From: Candidatus Nezhaarchaeota archaeon | GTDB lineage: Archaea > Thermoproteota > Methanomethylicia > Nezhaarchaeales > WYZ-LMO8 | Length of the DNA: 64,000 nt | Direction of reading: 5' to 3' | Assembly: GCA_025059375.1 (NCBI GenBank) | Contig: JANXDO010000004.1 | Span: 124,001 to 188,000 of the forward strand | Shown here: in pieces, positions 35,897 to 44,047 of the stretch | Numbering within the stretch: the stretch's first letter is position 1 | How the letters are laid out: the number at the start of each line of letters is the position of its first letter | Translations under genes and position numbers: made by a program | The notes under the pieces: model-generated | The model's input: only the letters and a program-made list of their open reading frames with translations | What the model was told of the DNA's origin: nothing | The model's database searches: none

Positions 35897-36066
35897 AAGT
35901 GTGTAATTATGATGGAGAACTCTTATGGGTGAAGGGGAAGGAGAAAAAGACTGTAAGCATTGCGGAGCACTTAGTGTTAATGGTAGGTTTAAATCTAACC
36001 CCATGCTACAACTCTACCTTTAAACATGACTTGCTGCTCAAGCCACTTCACGGAAGCTCCAATAAC

Positions 36067-36840
36067 TTAGTTAAGGATTATGTGACTATAATCCATGAAC
36101 CTCCCCCGGCAAGGGTTACCTCTACAATATAGAATTCTAGATCTATTCAGTTCATTTGACACGACCACTATCGTTGAAGACGACATGTGCCACCTTCCAC
36201 CACTATGATAGCATATGGACCCTCTTCCAACCTCACTTCCATGGTCTGAAGCTATCAGCTTAAGCTTCTCTATGAGGTCATCTATGCTTGTCGGCTCTAA
36301 TCTTGAAACGAGCTCTACAGCTCTCCTTCTCCTCATATCCACATATCTAAGCAAGCTCTGAGGAATTTTCTCTCTATCCATCCACTCCCTAACCATTAGG
36401 CTTGTAACGACATGAAAACCTGGACTTAAGGGTTCCACCTCCATCCTTTCGTCATGGATCACGTGGTACGCTCTCCTTGAACTCGCTAGTATGAAGTTGC
36501 CCCTCTTGTATTCCCCTCTTATAAGTTCTCTCTCAAGGTGATTGAGAGCCTCATCAACCCCTGAAAACGATGACAGTATGTCTATTAAGAGGAGCCCCCT
36601 ACTCTTATAGCGTGCCCTATAAGCTCCAAGTGTGCGCTGATCCGTTACTGCCGCGAAAAGCCCTTTCTCATTAAATCCAATCCAAGTCCCCCTTAAAGGG
36701 TCTACGGGGTGATAGACCTTGAACCTCCCAATAGCAACTCTTGGAGCCTCCTCTCTAAAGCCTACTGGAACGTACCTGTTGTGCACAGCTATTACTGGGA
36801 AGTCTTTGAGGAAGTTATATAGGAGTATGAGGGTACACAT
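36067..36840 (-). CDS. TANGO2/NRDE (DUF833) family protein
   Basis: 257 residues. It begins MCTLILLYN, with Cys2 as the expected N-terminal nucleophile after Met removal, as in the NRDE/TANGO2 group of the Ntn-hydrolase type. The region GTWIGFNEKGLFAAVTDQR is the family hallmark (N-x-x-G-L-x-A-x-x-N/D). Human TANGO2 is linked to lipid or heme handling; archaeal function is unknown. A duplicated TATA-like element lies upstream. A short plus-strand frame overlapping its 3' end was not accepted. Confidence 0.88.
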   Translation of the reverse strand: MCTLILLYNFLKDFPVIAVHNRYVPVGFREEAPRVAIGRFKVYHPVDPLRGTWIGFNEKGLFAAVTDQRTLGAYRARYKSRGLLLIDILSSFSGVDEALNHLERELIRGEYKRGNFILASSRRAYHVIHDERMEVEPLSPGFHVVTSLMVREWMDREKIPQSLLRYVDMRRRRAVELVSRLEPTSIDDLIEKLKLIASDHGSEVGRGSICYHSGGRWHMSSSTIVVVSNELNRSRILYCRGNPCRGRFMDYSHIILN

Positions 36841-36871
36841 TACATAGTTCTGTTGCCTTAACCCCTATTTC

Positions 36872-36905
36872 TCTTTTAAGTATATTAATCTTTTAAGTAT
36901 ATTAA
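36872..36905 (-). promoter_or_regulatory. Perfect 17-bp tandem duplication of a TATA-like promoter element
   Basis: TCTTTTAAGTATATTAA is repeated exactly twice, head to tail. On the minus strand each copy carries TTAATATACTTAAAAG, a TATA-box-like sequence 32 to 65 bases upstream of the TANGO2-like start. The nearer copy is well placed as the core promoter. Confidence 0.6.
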
Positions 36906-37075
36906 AGCTGATTTTACACTCTTAAATTGAGGTCTACTACCCCCTCCTTGTGCTGCGCTAAGTCCTTGATGAACTTATAAACTTCACCTGCTACACTACG
37001 TTGGCTGTTGATGGTCATGGAGACTACGCCTCACAAAACACATATTAAAGGTAGATACTATGCTTGCGGCTGTGA

Positions 37076-37801
37076 GTGATGGATGTAGTGTCTCAAGTTG
37101 ATATTGCACCTACAATAGCCAAGATACTCAGCTTTCCGTTTGAATGTGAAGGTAAGCCGATAGAACCTATTGTAGCCTATGCAAGTGATTCTAGAAGCGT
37201 GTACTTAGTCATAGTTGATAGCCTTGGGTTTGAGGAGTACTTGAACTATAAACGTTACTTGCCGTACATCTCGTCAATGGAGTCTCAAGGTCTCTTATTA
37301 CGCTGCTTAAGCTATAGCCACTTAACAACCCCATCCATAGCCACAATACTCTGCGGCTTGAGACCCGAGGTTCATAGGATAATGAGAACGGAGGATGCAT
37401 ACATGAGGGTAATTAGATGCATGCCAGAAACAGCTCATGAACACGGTCTTAGGGTTGCTATTGTAATGGAGGAGTATGGAGCACTATCATTTCAAGGCTT
37501 AGTGGACGCTGTTGAACCTATACCTGATAAACCTAATGCATTAAGTTTCGATGAAGAGGCGTGCAGGAGAGCCATGAACATAGCGAGGGAAATAGATCCA
37601 GACCTAATGGTAGTACACTTCAGGTCCCTAGACAAACTTGGCTTTAAACCTGAACCCCTAAACCACTTGGACTCATTGTTGAGGAGCTTATCATCACTAA
37701 GAAGGGATCTACTGATGCTGGTCTGTGGCGACCATCCACCACACTATAGAACTGATGAAAATCACGTGGCACTAGTAGCCTTTAAGCCTAATGTGATTTA
37801 A
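37076..37801 (+). CDS. Alkaline phosphatase superfamily protein (phosphodiesterase/sulfatase-like)
   Basis: 241 residues from GTG 37076 (or ATG 37079). Metal-site motifs are VYLVIVDSLGFEEYL (first Asp), SHLTTPSIATILCGLRPEVH (nucleophile Thr region: T-T-P-S) and LVCGDHPPHYRTDENHVALVAF with Asp-His and His ligands. This set is the alkaline phosphatase superfamily core, in a short form. Family members cleave phosphate mono- or diesters or rearrange phosphosugars. The substrate is unknown. It starts with DVVSQVDIAPTIAKIL, a segment often seen near the C-terminus of such enzymes, so the domain may be circularly arranged. Confidence 0.78.
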   Translation: MMDVVSQVDIAPTIAKILSFPFECEGKPIEPIVAYASDSRSVYLVIVDSLGFEEYLNYKRYLPYISSMESQGLLLRCLSYSHLTTPSIATILCGLRPEVHRIMRTEDAYMRVIRCMPETAHEHGLRVAIVMEEYGALSFQGLVDAVEPIPDKPNALSFDEEACRRAMNIAREIDPDLMVVHFRSLDKLGFKPEPLNHLDSLLRSLSSLRRDLLMLVCGDHPPHYRTDENHVALVAFKPNVI

Positions 37802-38004
37802 AGCAAATCAAGATGAACATCAAAGATGCCTCCATAGGCTAGTAGACATGGATGCATCATTAGCACAACTCTGCAGTAAATTGATGATGAAGCTGAACGC
37901 CACATGCTGATACGACATGGCTACCACTTAGCGACTTTCATGGGTTGTGCTCGTACGGTAAAGCTAAAATACCTTGATGTGTAATCCTTAATCTGTGAGG
38001 TTTA

Positions 38005-38643
38005 ATGACTGAGAAGCAGGCTAGTTCCATTATGGAGACCTCTAAAGCCATCACCAAGACAGTCATCTACGTAATCCTATACGTAGTCTCATCAGCACTA
38101 CTCCAATACATATTTACAGGGCTCCTACCATCACTACGCATATACATAGCAGAATACGCAGTTTACGCACAGATACTCCTAGCTTTAGCATTTGGTTACC
38201 TCATAGTTAACGGGGTAGCCAGCATATTTTACTGGTCAATGAGAACTAGGTATGATCACTCAACAGCAGCTGCCATTAGGAACGTTGTGAAGATTATAGG
38301 TGTAGGAGCACTAGTAGCTTCAATAGCAGGTGGTGTTGCTGGAGGGGCAGCTGGAGTAGCTCTCGGCGGCTTTCTAGGCATGGTAGTAGGATTCGCCTCT
38401 CAACAAGTTCTAGGACAAGCAATAGCAGGATTATTCTTGCTCATAGCTAGACCATTCAAGATAGGAGATCACGTTGTAGCAGCAGGTGAAGAAGGAATTG
38501 TTAACGACGTAGCCACCCTCTTTACTAGAATAGTTAAGTCTGATGGCAATGAGGTGCTAATACCAAACACTTCAATCATTGGAGGAAAAATATACTTGAA
38601 ACCCAAGCAAACTCAAGCCAGCTCCCACAAACCATCAACATGA
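38005..38643 (+). CDS. Short MscS-type mechanosensitive channel
   Basis: 212 residues. Two N-terminal helices are followed by the pore helix GGVAGGAAGVALGGFLGMVVGFASQQVLGQAIAGLFLL, rich in Gly/Ala as in MscS TM3. Next is the beta domain FKIGDHVVAAGEEGIVNDVATLFTRIVKSDGNEVLIPNTSII. The usual C-terminal alpha/beta cage is missing, giving a minimal channel. MscS channels release solutes on hypo-osmotic shock. The stop is clean, so this short form may be natural. Confidence 0.88.
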   Translation: MTEKQASSIMETSKAITKTVIYVILYVVSSALLQYIFTGLLPSLRIYIAEYAVYAQILLALAFGYLIVNGVASIFYWSMRTRYDHSTAAAIRNVVKIIGVGALVASIAGGVAGGAAGVALGGFLGMVVGFASQQVLGQAIAGLFLLIARPFKIGDHVVAAGEEGIVNDVATLFTRIVKSDGNEVLIPNTSIIGGKIYLKPKQTQASSHKPST

Positions 38644-38668
38644 ACGCTGAGGAATCAGGCATTTAAGA

Positions 38669-39829
38669 TTATGGAGCTAAGTAGCTTATCGCCGTCGATC
38701 CCTCCATCACCTCTAATTCTTCTCCAAGAAACGACTTTAACCATTGAAGCGCTACTTGGGGGCTTGGAGCATGTTTAGGTGGATGCTTAAAGTAGTATGC
38801 GCATATTTCGGGTATGGGGCCGTTAAGCCCCCTATCCATGGCCACTTTCGCTAACCTAATCACGTCTATCATAGCTCCAGCAAACATAGACTTATCATCG
38901 ACCTTAAGCTTGACGTCAAGCTCCACGCCGAAGTTGGCGAAGCTCAACCCTCTAATGTATATGTAGCATACCTTAGTATTCCCTAGAAAAGGCACATAGT
39001 CGCTGGGTCCAATCCTAACGCAACCACTACTCTCTAAGTCAAAGCCTTCTGGAACTATACTTGTTACAGCTCTCGTCTTACTTATTCTCTTACTCTTGAG
39101 CCTATCCTCAACAGTCATGTTCAGGAAGTCAGTGTTACCACCGATATTCAATTGATAAGTCTCAAGTATCTTAACCCCCCTATCTCTGAATAGTGAGACT
39201 AATGCTGTGTGAAGTATCGTCGCCCCAAGCTGACCCTTAATGTCATCTCCAAGTAATGGCAGTCTAGCCTCACGATACCTATTAGGCCAATAACCACTGG
39301 GGTCACTAGCTATGAAGACGGGTATACCATTCACAAACGCAGCTCCAGCCTCAACAGTAGCTTCAGCATAGAATCTAGTTGCCTCCTCACTTCCAACTGG
39401 AAGTAAGTTAACAACTACTTCAGCGCCGGAGCCCTTAATCTCGTCAACAACATAGTCCAAGCTAACATCCATGCTGTGAGGCTTAAAGCAGTCAACCATG
39501 TGAGGAGCAACACCATCAAGGACAGGTCCAGGCTTAACCTCAACACCAAGCTTAGGCACGTCAGCAAACCTACCAGTGATATTTGGATAAGCAAAAATAG
39601 CTTCACTTAAATCCTTACCAATTTTCTCCACAGACACGTCAAAAGCAGCTACAAACTCTATATCACCAACATGATAGCCTCCAAGCTTAGTATGAAGAAG
39701 CCCGGGCACCTCAGCATCATCATCGACACTCCTGTAGTAGTACACTCCCTGCACAAGAGCTGAAGCACAATTACCCACACCTATTAGAGCAACCCTAACA
39801 TTACCCACGAAAGTCACCCGCATATTCAC
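38669..39829 (-). CDS. ino1: Myo-inositol-1-phosphate synthase
   Basis: 386 residues. NAD-binding VRVALIGVGNCASALVQGVYYY at the N-terminus, then GDIEFVAAFDVSVEKIGKDL, VVNLLPVGSE, PLLGDDIKGQLGATILH, the conserved GNTDFLNM and then DDKSMFAGAMIDVIRLAK. It converts glucose-6-phosphate to L-myo-inositol-1-phosphate for inositol phospholipids and, in hyperthermophiles, di-myo-inositol phosphate. The size fits archaeal and actinobacterial enzymes. Divergent from the PadR gene, sharing a 59-base AT-rich promoter. Confidence 0.94.
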   Translation of the reverse strand: MNMRVTFVGNVRVALIGVGNCASALVQGVYYYRSVDDDAEVPGLLHTKLGGYHVGDIEFVAAFDVSVEKIGKDLSEAIFAYPNITGRFADVPKLGVEVKPGPVLDGVAPHMVDCFKPHSMDVSLDYVVDEIKGSGAEVVVNLLPVGSEEATRFYAEATVEAGAAFVNGIPVFIASDPSGYWPNRYREARLPLLGDDIKGQLGATILHTALVSLFRDRGVKILETYQLNIGGNTDFLNMTVEDRLKSKRISKTRAVTSIVPEGFDLESSGCVRIGPSDYVPFLGNTKVCYIYIRGLSFANFGVELDVKLKVDDKSMFAGAMIDVIRLAKVAMDRGLNGPIPEICAYYFKHPPKHAPSPQVALQWLKSFLGEELEVMEGSTAISYLAP

Positions 39830-39888
39830 TGGCGTAAATATACTAACAACTTATATTCAAGCAGATAAATATATTTTCTCCGAAAACA

Positions 39889-40203
39889 ATGACAGAATCG
39901 AAAGCCCTACGAAGATTAAGAGACAAACTAACAAAAGAGAACCTCTGGCTCTACATAATAAGGGAGCTAGCAGAGAAGCCCATGTACGCATACCAAGTCA
40001 AGGTTACCTTGAAGGAGAAGTACAACATCGATGCAGCCACCGTAACCGTATATACAGTCCTATACAGGATGGAGAGGGAGGGGCTAATAACTAAGGTTAA
40101 GGTTAATGAGGACAAGCTATACAAGCCAACGGATGAAGGGTTAAAGCAATTTGAGATGGGTCTCACGCTCATAAGTGAAGTCATGGAGAAGCTACGTAGA
40201 TAA
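39889..40203 (+). CDS. PadR family transcriptional regulator
   Basis: 104 residues. The winged helix is ENLWLYIIRELAEKPMYAYQVKVTLKEKYNIDAATVTVYTVLYRMEREGLITKVK, with the Y-x-Y-x-V-K and TVYTVLYRMEREG core of PadR proteins, followed by a short C-terminal dimerisation helix. PadR regulators often repress genes for phenolic or multidrug handling. It lies 118 bases upstream of the transhydroxylase-like operon on the same strand and divergent from ino1, so either could be its target. Confidence 0.9.
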   Translation: MTESKALRRLRDKLTKENLWLYIIRELAEKPMYAYQVKVTLKEKYNIDAATVTVYTVLYRMEREGLITKVKVNEDKLYKPTDEGLKQFEMGLTLISEVMEKLRR

Positions 40204-40321
40204 CTCATAGCCTTAGAGCTTAATTAAGCTAATGCGCCCCCTACTTAGTTTTAAAGACAAGCTTTTTAAGTGCACTTAGAAAGTAAATAACCACTTATAC
40301 TCTAGAAGGGGTCTACACCGT

Positions 40322-42955
40322 ATGTGTGTGGAAAGAGTGGAAAGAAGCGATGAAATGAAGATATGCTACATAAGCCACGGGCTCGGTGGCGTTGGAAGCT
40401 CAGCAGAACCTCTTGAAGCTCACGTTAAAAACGGTAAGATAATAAGGATTAGACCTGTTTACTTCAAGGGTGTTAGACTATACGAGATAAGAGCGAGGGG
40501 TAAGGTCTTCACTCAACCACCAAAAAGCTTACCATACTGGGTTAGCTTAGCATACAAGAAGCGAACATTCTCACCAAATAGAGTCCTATACCCACTAAAG
40601 AGAGTAGACTTTGATCCCAATGCCCCCCCAGAAAGAAGAAACACGCAGAATAGAGGTAAGAGCCCCTTCGTGAGGATATCGTGGGAGGAGGCAATAGACA
40701 TAATCGTTAAGGAGCTTAAGAGAATCAAGGAGAAGTACGGCTTGAGAGCTGTTCTAGTTCAAGATGACGGTCACGGTCAATGTGGCTTCATACAGACCCC
40801 CCACGGCATACACCATGAGCTATTCCGCTACCTAGGAGAGTGGACAATGCAGGTAAGGAACCCGGATAGCTGGGAGGGCTGGTACTGGGGTGCAAAGCAC
40901 GTATGGGGTATGGAAGGGCTACATGCAGGACTACCTCATCAAGACGCAATATTCGACGATATACTCGAGAACTGTGAAGTGCTCATCTTCACAGGCTGCG
41001 ATCCCGAGACAACTGTAGCTGGATTTGCAGGACAAATAGGCTCAGTAATGTGCAACTGGATAAAAGAAGCTGGAATAAAGATAATAGCTATAGCGCCAGA
41101 CTGCAACTTCGCCACAGCCATTCACGCTGACAAGTGGATACCAATAAGACCCAATACCGATGCAGCCCTCTACCTGGCAATAGCTTACGTCTGGATAAAG
41201 GAGGGGACCTACGACAAGAAATTCCTAGAGACTCATACAATAGGGTTCGAGGAGTTTAAGAGGTACGTGATTGGTGAGGAGGACGGGGTACCTAAGACCC
41301 CTGAATGGGCCGAGAGGATCACAGGGGTCCCAGCTAGAATTATAAAGGCTCTAGCTAGAGTATGGGCAAAGAAGAGGACATCAATAGCAAACTTCTTTGG
41401 AGGACCCAAAATAAGAGGACCATACTCACACGAACCTGCAAGGCTAGAGGTCATAGTTTTAGCAATGCAAGGGCTCGGTAAACCTGGAAGACAATTCTTG
41501 AGAGGATTCTACATGGCTGCTACCGGAAAGAGGATTGCACCAATACCACAATACCCAGACATTACTGGGACATTCGTCGGCAACCCGCTAGCTAGATACA
41601 CCGTTACATGTGCTGACGCACCCTACATAGTCCCCAAGGTCCTGGTACACGAAGCAATACTTAACCCACCAATAACTTGGTATGGCACTGGGGCGATAGC
41701 CGACACCAGAGAGAATCAATTCCGTAAATACGTATTTCCACCACCAGGTCATCCAGGGATACGAGCAATATGGAACGCAAATTGCTGCTACATAACCTGC
41801 TGGAACAAGAAGGTTCTAGATGCCTATAGAAGCCCCAACATAGAGTTCGTGGTAGCTATAACACCATGGCTTGAAAACGAGGCCATATACGCCGACATAA
41901 TACTACCAGCTCAAACGATACTGGAACACGAAGACATGATACTCTCAACTAGATCAGCTGTGAGCGCAGTCACCTATCAAGATAAGTGTATTGAACCATT
42001 AGGTGAATCAAAGAGCGACTACGAGATAGCACGCTTAATAGCAGAGAAGATGGGTATAGGAGATAAATTCCCACCACCAGAGCAACTCATGAAGCAGCTG
42101 TATGAGAGAATGTGGCCAAAAGTCAAGTATGGAATAAGCTGGGAAGAATTCAAGAACAAGAGGAAGATTGTGGTTGCCGATCACCCAACGTGGGAGGAGT
42201 GGAAGAGAATACAGAAGGATATAGAGGCTAAGTACGGCTTGACCTGGGGCTCAAGACCAGGGTTGACGTGGTTCTACGAGCTACCAGAAGGTAAGGGGCT
42301 AGAAACTCCAACAGGAAAGCTAGAGATAGTATCAACAGGCTTAGCTAAGCACTTCCCAGACGATGCTGAGAGACCATCAATGCCACGCTGGATATCATAT
42401 GGTGAAACTCATCAAGAGAGCCTATTCCACCCAAGAGCCAAGAAGTACCCATTAATCCTAATGTCGAATCACCCAAGGTGGAGGTTCCACGCTCAAGGCG
42501 ACGACGTAACTTGGATCAGAGAAATACCTACAGCAAAGATTAAGGGTCCAGATGGCTACTACTATGAGCCCGTATGGATACACCCAATGGATGCAGCTAA
42601 GAGAGGAATAAAGCATGGCGATATAGTTAGAGTATACAATGAGAGAGGGTCAGTACTATGCGCAGCTTACGTGACTGAGAGGATAATACCTGGAGCTGTC
42701 CACGTGCACCATGGATCCAGAGCTGACTTAATATCAATAGATCCACTAATAGATAGAGGAGGAGCCATAGACCTAATAGTCCCTGAGAAGCCGACATCAA
42801 AGAACACTGTAGGTCAAGTATGTAGTGGAGTCCTAGTTGAAGTGGAGAAAGTAGACATATTCGAGCTTATGAAGCAGTACCCCGAATCATTTAAGAGAAT
42901 GTTGCACCCCGATGTTGGGGTATGTCGCGACACCTGGATTAAGGAGGTGGCATGA
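40322..42955 (+). CDS. Molybdopterin oxidoreductase, transhydroxylase-like catalytic subunit
   Basis: 877 residues of the DMSO reductase family without the usual N-terminal Fe-S cysteines. NPDSWEGWYWGAKHVWG (about 180-196) matches the active-site stretch of pyrogallol-phloroglucinol transhydroxylase, where the Ser binds the metal and the Asp is catalytic. Other family segments are IFTGCDPETTVAGFAG, LPAQTILEHEDM, PTGKLEIVST and LILMSNHPRWRFHAQGDD (pterin-binding). There is no Tat signal, so it is cytoplasmic. The size is nearly the same as the bacterial enzyme as I recall it. ATG 40355 is a possible alternative start. The substrate is inferred to be a hydroxylated aromatic or similar compound; not proven. 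Confidence 0.82.
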   Translation: MCVERVERSDEMKICYISHGLGGVGSSAEPLEAHVKNGKIIRIRPVYFKGVRLYEIRARGKVFTQPPKSLPYWVSLAYKKRTFSPNRVLYPLKRVDFDPNAPPERRNTQNRGKSPFVRISWEEAIDIIVKELKRIKEKYGLRAVLVQDDGHGQCGFIQTPHGIHHELFRYLGEWTMQVRNPDSWEGWYWGAKHVWGMEGLHAGLPHQDAIFDDILENCEVLIFTGCDPETTVAGFAGQIGSVMCNWIKEAGIKIIAIAPDCNFATAIHADKWIPIRPNTDAALYLAIAYVWIKEGTYDKKFLETHTIGFEEFKRYVIGEEDGVPKTPEWAERITGVPARIIKALARVWAKKRTSIANFFGGPKIRGPYSHEPARLEVIVLAMQGLGKPGRQFLRGFYMAATGKRIAPIPQYPDITGTFVGNPLARYTVTCADAPYIVPKVLVHEAILNPPITWYGTGAIADTRENQFRKYVFPPPGHPGIRAIWNANCCYITCWNKKVLDAYRSPNIEFVVAITPWLENEAIYADIILPAQTILEHEDMILSTRSAVSAVTYQDKCIEPLGESKSDYEIARLIAEKMGIGDKFPPPEQLMKQLYERMWPKVKYGISWEEFKNKRKIVVADHPTWEEWKRIQKDIEAKYGLTWGSRPGLTWFYELPEGKGLETPTGKLEIVSTGLAKHFPDDAERPSMPRWISYGETHQESLFHPRAKKYPLILMSNHPRWRFHAQGDDVTWIREIPTAKIKGPDGYYYEPVWIHPMDAAKRGIKHGDIVRVYNERGSVLCAAYVTERIIPGAVHVHHGSRADLISIDPLIDRGGAIDLIVPEKPTSKNTVGQVCSGVLVEVEKVDIFELMKQYPESFKRMLHPDVGVCRDTWIKEVA

Positions 42956-42956
42956 A

Positions 42957-43835
42957 GTGGGCAAGGTCTTCGTTATAGACATCTCTAAATGCAATGGATG
43001 CTACGATTGTCAAATAGCGTGCAAGGACGAGCATGTCGACAATGACTGGAGCCCATACACTAAACCTCAACCAGATACAGGACACTTCTGGCTTAAGATA
43101 TTTGAGTTTGAGAGGGGCACGATACCCAAGGTAAAGGTAACATACATACCACGCATATGCATGCACTGCGATAATGCTCCATGCATCAATGCCTGCCCGA
43201 TAGGTGCAATAGTAAAGAGGCAGGATGGCATAGTCCTAATAGATCCGCAGAAGTGTAATGGATGTAGAAAATGCATTCCAGCCTGTCCATATCAAGCGAT
43301 ATACTTCAATGACGCCCTCAACATAGCTCAAAAATGCACTGCATGTGCTCACTTAGTTGACGGTAAGGATCCATACATTAAGATTCCAAGATGCGTTGAC
43401 ATATGCCCACACGACGCCATAAAGTTCGGAGATGAAGAAGAGCTTAAAGAGCTAATAGCAAAAGCTGAAACTTTAAATCCAGAATTTGAGGGCAAGAGAC
43501 CATTCGCGATAAGCACATCAGAGAACAAGTACAAACCTAGAGTCTACTACCTAAACCTCCCAAGACCATTCATAGCTGGAGCAGTTTACGATCCCGACGT
43601 TGATGAGTGCGTCGAGGGGGCAAAGGTAACAGCTATAGACGAGCAAACAGGAAAGAAGTGTAAGACTGAAACAGATGAGTTTGGAGACTTCTGGTTTAAA
43701 GAGCTTGAATGGAACCATAGCTACACCATTAAGATAGAGAAAGAGGGCTACGAAACGTGGATACTTGATGGAGTAAGAACGGAAAAGGATGTCAATCTGG
43801 GAGACATACCAATAATAAGAAAAGCAAGAAAATAA
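42957..43835 (+). CDS. Fe-S subunit with transthyretin-like C-terminal domain
   Basis: 292 residues from GTG 42957, preceded by AAGGAGGTGG at ideal spacing; the longer frame from 42912 lies inside the upstream gene. Four Cys sets for [4Fe-4S] clusters are seen: CNGCYDCQIAC, CMHCDNAPCINAC, CNGCRKCIPAC and CTAC ... CVDIC. After residue about 205 a beta domain begins (AGAVYDPDVDECVEGAKVTA ... EFGDFWFKELEWNHSY), a carboxypeptidase-regulatory/transthyretin-like fold. This layout is that of the transhydroxylase small subunit. It carries electrons to or from the Mo/W subunit encoded one base upstream. Confidence 0.86.
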   Translation: MGKVFVIDISKCNGCYDCQIACKDEHVDNDWSPYTKPQPDTGHFWLKIFEFERGTIPKVKVTYIPRICMHCDNAPCINACPIGAIVKRQDGIVLIDPQKCNGCRKCIPACPYQAIYFNDALNIAQKCTACAHLVDGKDPYIKIPRCVDICPHDAIKFGDEEELKELIAKAETLNPEFEGKRPFAISTSENKYKPRVYYLNLPRPFIAGAVYDPDVDECVEGAKVTAIDEQTGKKCKTETDEFGDFWFKELEWNHSYTIKIEKEGYETWILDGVRTEKDVNLGDIPIIRKARK

Positions 43836-43851
43836 GCTTAAACATAATCAC

Positions 43852-43877
43852 ATCTTTTTAAGAGATCTTTTTAAGAG
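43852..43877 (+). promoter_or_regulatory. 13-bp tandem duplication of a TATA-like element
   Basis: ATCTTTTTAAGAG occurs twice in direct tandem, 17 bases after the stop of the Fe-S subunit gene. It may be a doubled promoter element for the GlcD-like gene or a T-rich terminator of the operon before it; both are inferences. Confidence 0.4.
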
Positions 43878-44047
43878 AGCCCTCACCACCCAATCCATCC
43901 AATTATCGATTGCACAAAACTAAACCGCGGCATCAACCGTCATCGTGATTTACCTAGCACCAGCAAGTTAAACACGCCAAAGCTGATCTTCTACACAAAC
44001 AAAATAAAGCTTCTATGCTGCAATTGTCATTTAAGAGGTTGTCTCAC

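Noticed and set aside
35893-36132. 79-residue plus-strand ORF after the zinc membrane protein
   Set aside because: It overlaps the well-supported TANGO2-like gene by 66 bases in the opposite direction and its translation has no recognisable features.
42912-42956. Longer start for the Fe-S subunit at ATG 42912
   Set aside because: It lies within the upstream gene and before the strong AAGGAGGTGG site; GTG 42957 fits the spacing.
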